A stretch of 64,000 nt of DNA from Setophaga petechia (taxonomy: Eukaryota > Chordata > Aves > Passeriformes > Parulidae), in the NCBI GenBank assembly GCA_024362935.1, contig JANCRA010000028.1, positions 9,854,476 to 9,918,475 of the forward strand. Reading direction: 5' to 3'. The position numbers and the translations under genes were made by a program. The notes below the pieces were generated by a model that was not told the origin of the DNA, made no database searches, and saw only the letters and a program-made list of their open reading frames with translations. This document shows positions 39,301 through 44,500 of the stretch, one piece after another (the first letter of the stretch is position 1; each line of letters opens with the position of its first letter).

Positions 39301-41173
39301 AGAGGAGTTTGAAATTAATATTCCAGCCAAGAATGGGCTTCCACAGGAATACCTGAGTGTTGTGATAAAGGAGGAGGTTGAAATCAACATTGCAGCCAGG
39401 AATGAGCAGCCACAGCAGTATCTGAGCATTGTGCTAATGGGGAAGAAGAGTGTTAAATGAATATTCCAGCCAGGAATGAGCATCCACAGCAATACCTGAG
39501 TATTGTGATATTGTGATAATGGAGAAGAGGAGTTTTAAATTAATATTCCAGCCAAGAATGAGAATCCACAGCAATACCTGAGTGTTGTGATGTTGTGATA
39601 ATGGAGGAGTTTGAAATGAATATTCCAGCTGAGAATGGGCTTCCACAGGAATACCCAAGTGTGAAAATGGAGAAGAGGAACTTGAAATTAATCTTCCAGC
39701 CAAGAATGGGCTTCCACAGCCATACCTGAGCATTGTGATAATGGAGGAGTTTTAAATTAATATTGGAGGAGTTTTAAATTAATGGAGAAGAGGAGTTGGA
39801 AATGAACTTTCCAGCCAGGAATGAGCATCCACAGCCATACCTGAGCTTTGTGATAATGGAGGAGTTTGAAATGAACATTCCAGCCAGGAATGAACTTCCA
39901 CAGCAGTACCTGAGCTTTGTGATAATGGAGGAGTTTGAAATGAATATTCCAGCCAAGAATGGGCTTCCACAGGAATACCTGAGTGTTGTGATAAAGAAGG
40001 TGCTTGAAATGAACATTCCAGCCAGGAATGAGCATCCACAGCCATACCTGAGCATTGTGATAATGGAGGAGCTTTAAATGAGCATTCCAGCCAGGAATGA
40101 GAATCCACAGCCATAGCTGAGCATTGTGATAAGGAAGAAGAGGAGTTGGAAATGAATATTCCAGCCAGGAATGAGCATCCACAGCCATACCTGAGCGTTG
40201 TGATAACGGAGGAATTTTAAATTAATATTCCAGCCAGGAATCAGCTTCTGTAGCCATACCTGAGCTTTGTGAAAATGGAGGAGTTTGAAATGAACATTCC
40301 AGCCAGGAATGAACTTCCACAGCAGTACCTGAGCTTTGTGATAATGGAGAAGAGGAGTTTGAAATGAATATTCCAGCCAAGAATGGGCTTCCACAGGAAT
40401 ACCTGAGTGTTGTGATAAAGAAGGTGCTTGAAATGAACATTCCAGCCAGGAATGAGCATCCACAGCCATACCTGAGTGTGAAAATGGAGAAGAGGAGTTT
40501 GAAATGAACATTCCAGCCAGGAATGAGCATCCCCAGCCACACCTGAGCATTGTGATAATGGAGGAGCTTTAAATGAGCATTCCAGCCAGGAATGAGAATC
40601 CACAGCCATAGCTGAGCATTGTGATAAGGAAGAAGAGGAGTTGGAAATGAACATTCCAGCCAGGAATGAGCATCCACAGCCATACCTGAGCGTTGTGATA
40701 ACGGAGGAATTTTAAATTAATATTCCGGCCAGGAATCAGCTTCTGTAGCCATACCTGAGCTTTGTGATAATGGAGGAGTTTGAAATGAACATTCCAGCCA
40801 GGAATGAGCATCCCCAGCCATACCTGGGTGCTGCTCTCCTTGCTGCCTGTCAGAGCCCAGAGCTGGGGAGTCCTGCCCTGGCTGTCGTGGACCCGGAGCT
40901 CTCCTCCCTCATCCAGCAGCTTGCTGAGGATGCCCTGGCTCCCCGAAAATGCAGCTGCATGCACTGGGGTGCTCCCATCATAGCAGCGACTGAGGAACAG
41001 CAGGAAATGATCAGCAGGGGGAAAACAGCATTAAAACAGCATTAAAACAGCTTTAAAACTGCATTCCTGGAGTGTTTGTGTGTCCAAAAATAACAGAATA
41101 AAGCATATATATATATATATATATAAAATATATATAGCATATATATATATCTAACATATATATATAACATATA

Positions 41174-41218
<45 letters not shown>

Positions 41219-41460
41219 ATATATATATAACATATATATATATATATAAAATATATAGCGCCTATATATATATAATATATAATTAAAATTATTTCTATAT
41301 TTACCACTGCGGAGCTTTGGTTTAAAAACAGCATTCCTGGAATGTTTGTGCTCCCCAAAATAACAGAATAAACCACAAAAAAAAAGAAAATTATTTCTAT
41401 ATTTAGCACTGAGGAGCTTTGGTTAAAATACCATTTTCATTCCCCAAATAACAGAATAAA

Positions 41461-41507
<47 letters not shown>

Positions 41508-44500
41508 CCATATTTATACATATATACACAATATATCTATAATATATCCCATATACATATAATATATATACACTATTTTTATAAGTATAATATATATATA
41601 ATGTATAAACCATATATATATATATATATATCATATAGAAAAAAAAATAGCATTCCTGGAGTATTTGTGTGCTCCCCAACTAACAGAATAAACCATGAAA
41701 AAAAAAGAAAATTATTTCTGTATTTACCACTGAGAAGCTTTGGTTAAAATACCAACGTGCATCTTAAGCACTTCTTCATTTATGTCCAGTGAATGTTGTT
41801 TCACACTGACTAAACCAACTTGAAGATTAATTTTAATTAAAGAAAAGTTTGATACTTAACTGATTGGCATCTGAGCCGTATTCCAGCAGCACATCCACTA
41901 TTTTACCCAGCCCCAGCAGTGCAGCAGTGAACAGACAGGTCTGGCCCATGGAATTCACAGCATCGACAAAAATTCCTGCAAGGAAACCCAAAATTCCAGG
42001 GTGGAGTTAGTTTTAATTAAAAAATTGTTTGTTTAATAAAAGCTGGTGGTTCATCATCACTGCTGTGAGCTGCGGTAGGTACGAAAATCCAGCAGAGAAA
42101 TTGAGGGGGGAAAAAAAGAGCAAATGATATTTTTTGTGGCTTTCTATGAGGAAAGAACTGCATGTCCACGAGGATTTTAAATAAAGGATCTGTAAATAAC
42201 AAATGGTGCTTTTTTGAGTTGTGTAAAGAATTATATGTACTGTTTAAATTAGAGAGATGGATATGTAAGCATATATATATACACACGGAAATATATATAT
42301 ATATGGAGATATATATATATAAATATCATCTGTATAAGTACAAATGATGGATATATAAGTAGACATGGATGAGCACACATAACAGAGGATAGAATTAATA
42401 AATAAGTAAATTATTCTTTAGTAATTACTTATTAATAAAAAAGTTTATTATCATAATTGCTATTATTGTTGTTATTATTGCTACTATTCTATTATTAAAT
42501 AAGTAAATTATTAGTTAGTAATTACCAATTAATAAATACGATTACTATTGTTATCATTATTGTTATTGTCACTATTACCGTATTAATAAATAAGTTATTA
42601 TTTTGCAATTACTTATTAATAAATAGGTTTATTATTATTATTGTTGTTGTTATAATATTATTAAGTAAATTACTCTTTTATAACTACTTATTAATAAATT
42701 TGTTATCATTATTTTTATTATGATTGTTATTATTGCATTAGTAAATAACTATTCCTGAGTAATTGCTTATTAATAATAAGTTTATTGTTATTATTATTGC
42801 TGTTGTTGTCATCGCATTAATAAATAAGTCAATTATTCTTTAGTAATTGCTCACAGCCTGGTGCTGATGACTCCAAGGCCGCGGGTTCGATCCCGGCATG
42901 GGCCACTTGCTTAAGAGTTGAACTCTGTGAAGTTTGTGATCTTTTTCCAGACAGAATCCTCTGTGATTCCAATATTCGATTGCTTTGATTTTATTCAAGA
43001 TAATTAATTGCCATCTGAAATTAAATTCCGATCTGGAATTAATTAGCAAGGCAATGGGGTAATTAGTGCCAGCGATGAGGACGAGCACGACTAGGAGACT
43101 GATAGGTGTAACACCAGAACACGGTCGGTACCGGAATAATTTTTCTATCTTTGAACCACTATAAAAAAAAGAGGGCCACAAACCACTCAGCCCGTGTTCT
43201 CTCCCTCCCGAGCCCCACTCACGGGGACTGGGAACGGTCATCAATGCCGAGCGGCCCCTGCACAAGCAGCACCGCCCGACCGCCTCGCGCTCAGGAGAGA
43301 ACACCTCGCTCCTCCTCGTGGCTTGTGACGCCGATCAGGGAAGATCACTCTCCTCTAGTGACCAACTACAGAAATGATCCCTGAAAGTATAGTCTTAACC
43401 CACCTCCCCAAGCCGCGCCCGCCCCTGCCGCCGCCACCCGCGCTCAGCGCACGGCGAGCCCCCAACACCCGCCCGGGAGCGCCCGCCGCGGCCCCGCCGA
43501 GCCCCCAAGGCCGCGGGAGCGCGCCCCGAGCCGCGCGGGAGCGCCCGCGGCCCCGCGGAACGGCCGCGCGTGGCGGCGATGGGGACACGCCCCCCTGATC
43601 TGCATGTTCTGCCCCCGCTGGCCAATCAGATGCGTTCCCCAAGCCCGGCGCCGCCGCGGCCCCGCCCTCCCGCTCTCCCCCCCTCCCGCACCAGAAGTGA
43701 CGCTGCCGCCGCAGCTCCGGATGTCACTGCTGTCACAGCTGTCGCGACACGACACAAGGGACCCTCACCGCCGGTGCTGCCGCTGCCCCGGCTCCGCAGA
43801 GGAGAACAGCCCCGGCACCGACAGCAGCAGCGCGGCACGGTTGCTGCCGGGGCGCTGCGCCGGCTCCGAGCCTATCCCGATGCTGTCAGGCGGACATTCA
43901 TGGACCGGAAAGAACAAACTCCGGCCTCTACTTATCTGGGCTCAGCCTGAGCACCACGGAACGACGCTATACGGAGCAAAACACAGAGCAGTTTCTCCCT
44001 AAACCCCAGCAGAAGTTGTAACCGACCAACACGAACTTCCAAAACTGATGAAATGCAAATCCCGAACAGGTTCCCCTTAGTCCCGTGTCACTCTGTGATC
44101 ATCACCGTTCATGAAAGGCCGCACTTTTGAACAAGAAAGTTCCTTTGCCCTGCACTAAGAGATGCGTCGAGAATACCATTGGTCTGAATTCCCTCATAAA
44201 ACCTAAATCCGTGTGGCTGCTGGGCCTTCCATAGGGAGCGCCCACTACAAGCCTGGCTGAGTGTTGAGAGCGAAAGGTGGAAATGCGCTAGAGAAGTTCA
44301 TGCCATTTTGCTCTATCCAATTCATTCTTTAACCACAATAAAAAAGGGCCACAGACCACTCAGCCTCTGTTCTCTCCCTGCCGAGCCCTGAGGGGATGGG
44401 GAGGGGGCTCAGCCTGGAGAAAAGGAGCCTCAGGGGGACGTTCACCCTCCCTGTCCCGGCCTGCAAGGAGGATGGATGTAGGCAGCTGGGGTCTGTCCCT

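Noticed and set aside
36600..40683. Many 80-170-codon - strand frames (Tyr/Ile-rich, or SWLEYSF/HYHN repeats)
   Set aside because: Products of AT microsatellites and the exon 4 donor minisatellite.
37850..40823. CRISPR-like regular repeat pattern
   Set aside because: The whole ~71-bp unit repeats with no unique spacers; this is a eukaryotic minisatellite.
42853..42900. A functional tRNA-Ile gene
   Set aside because: The 5' half with the acceptor strand, D arm and A box is missing and a CR1-like tail follows; it is a SINE fragment.
44053..44060. Perfect octamer ATGCAAAT as a second snRNA promoter
   Set aside because: It is lost in unit 2, and no snRNA or snoRNA sequence lies at a suitable distance.
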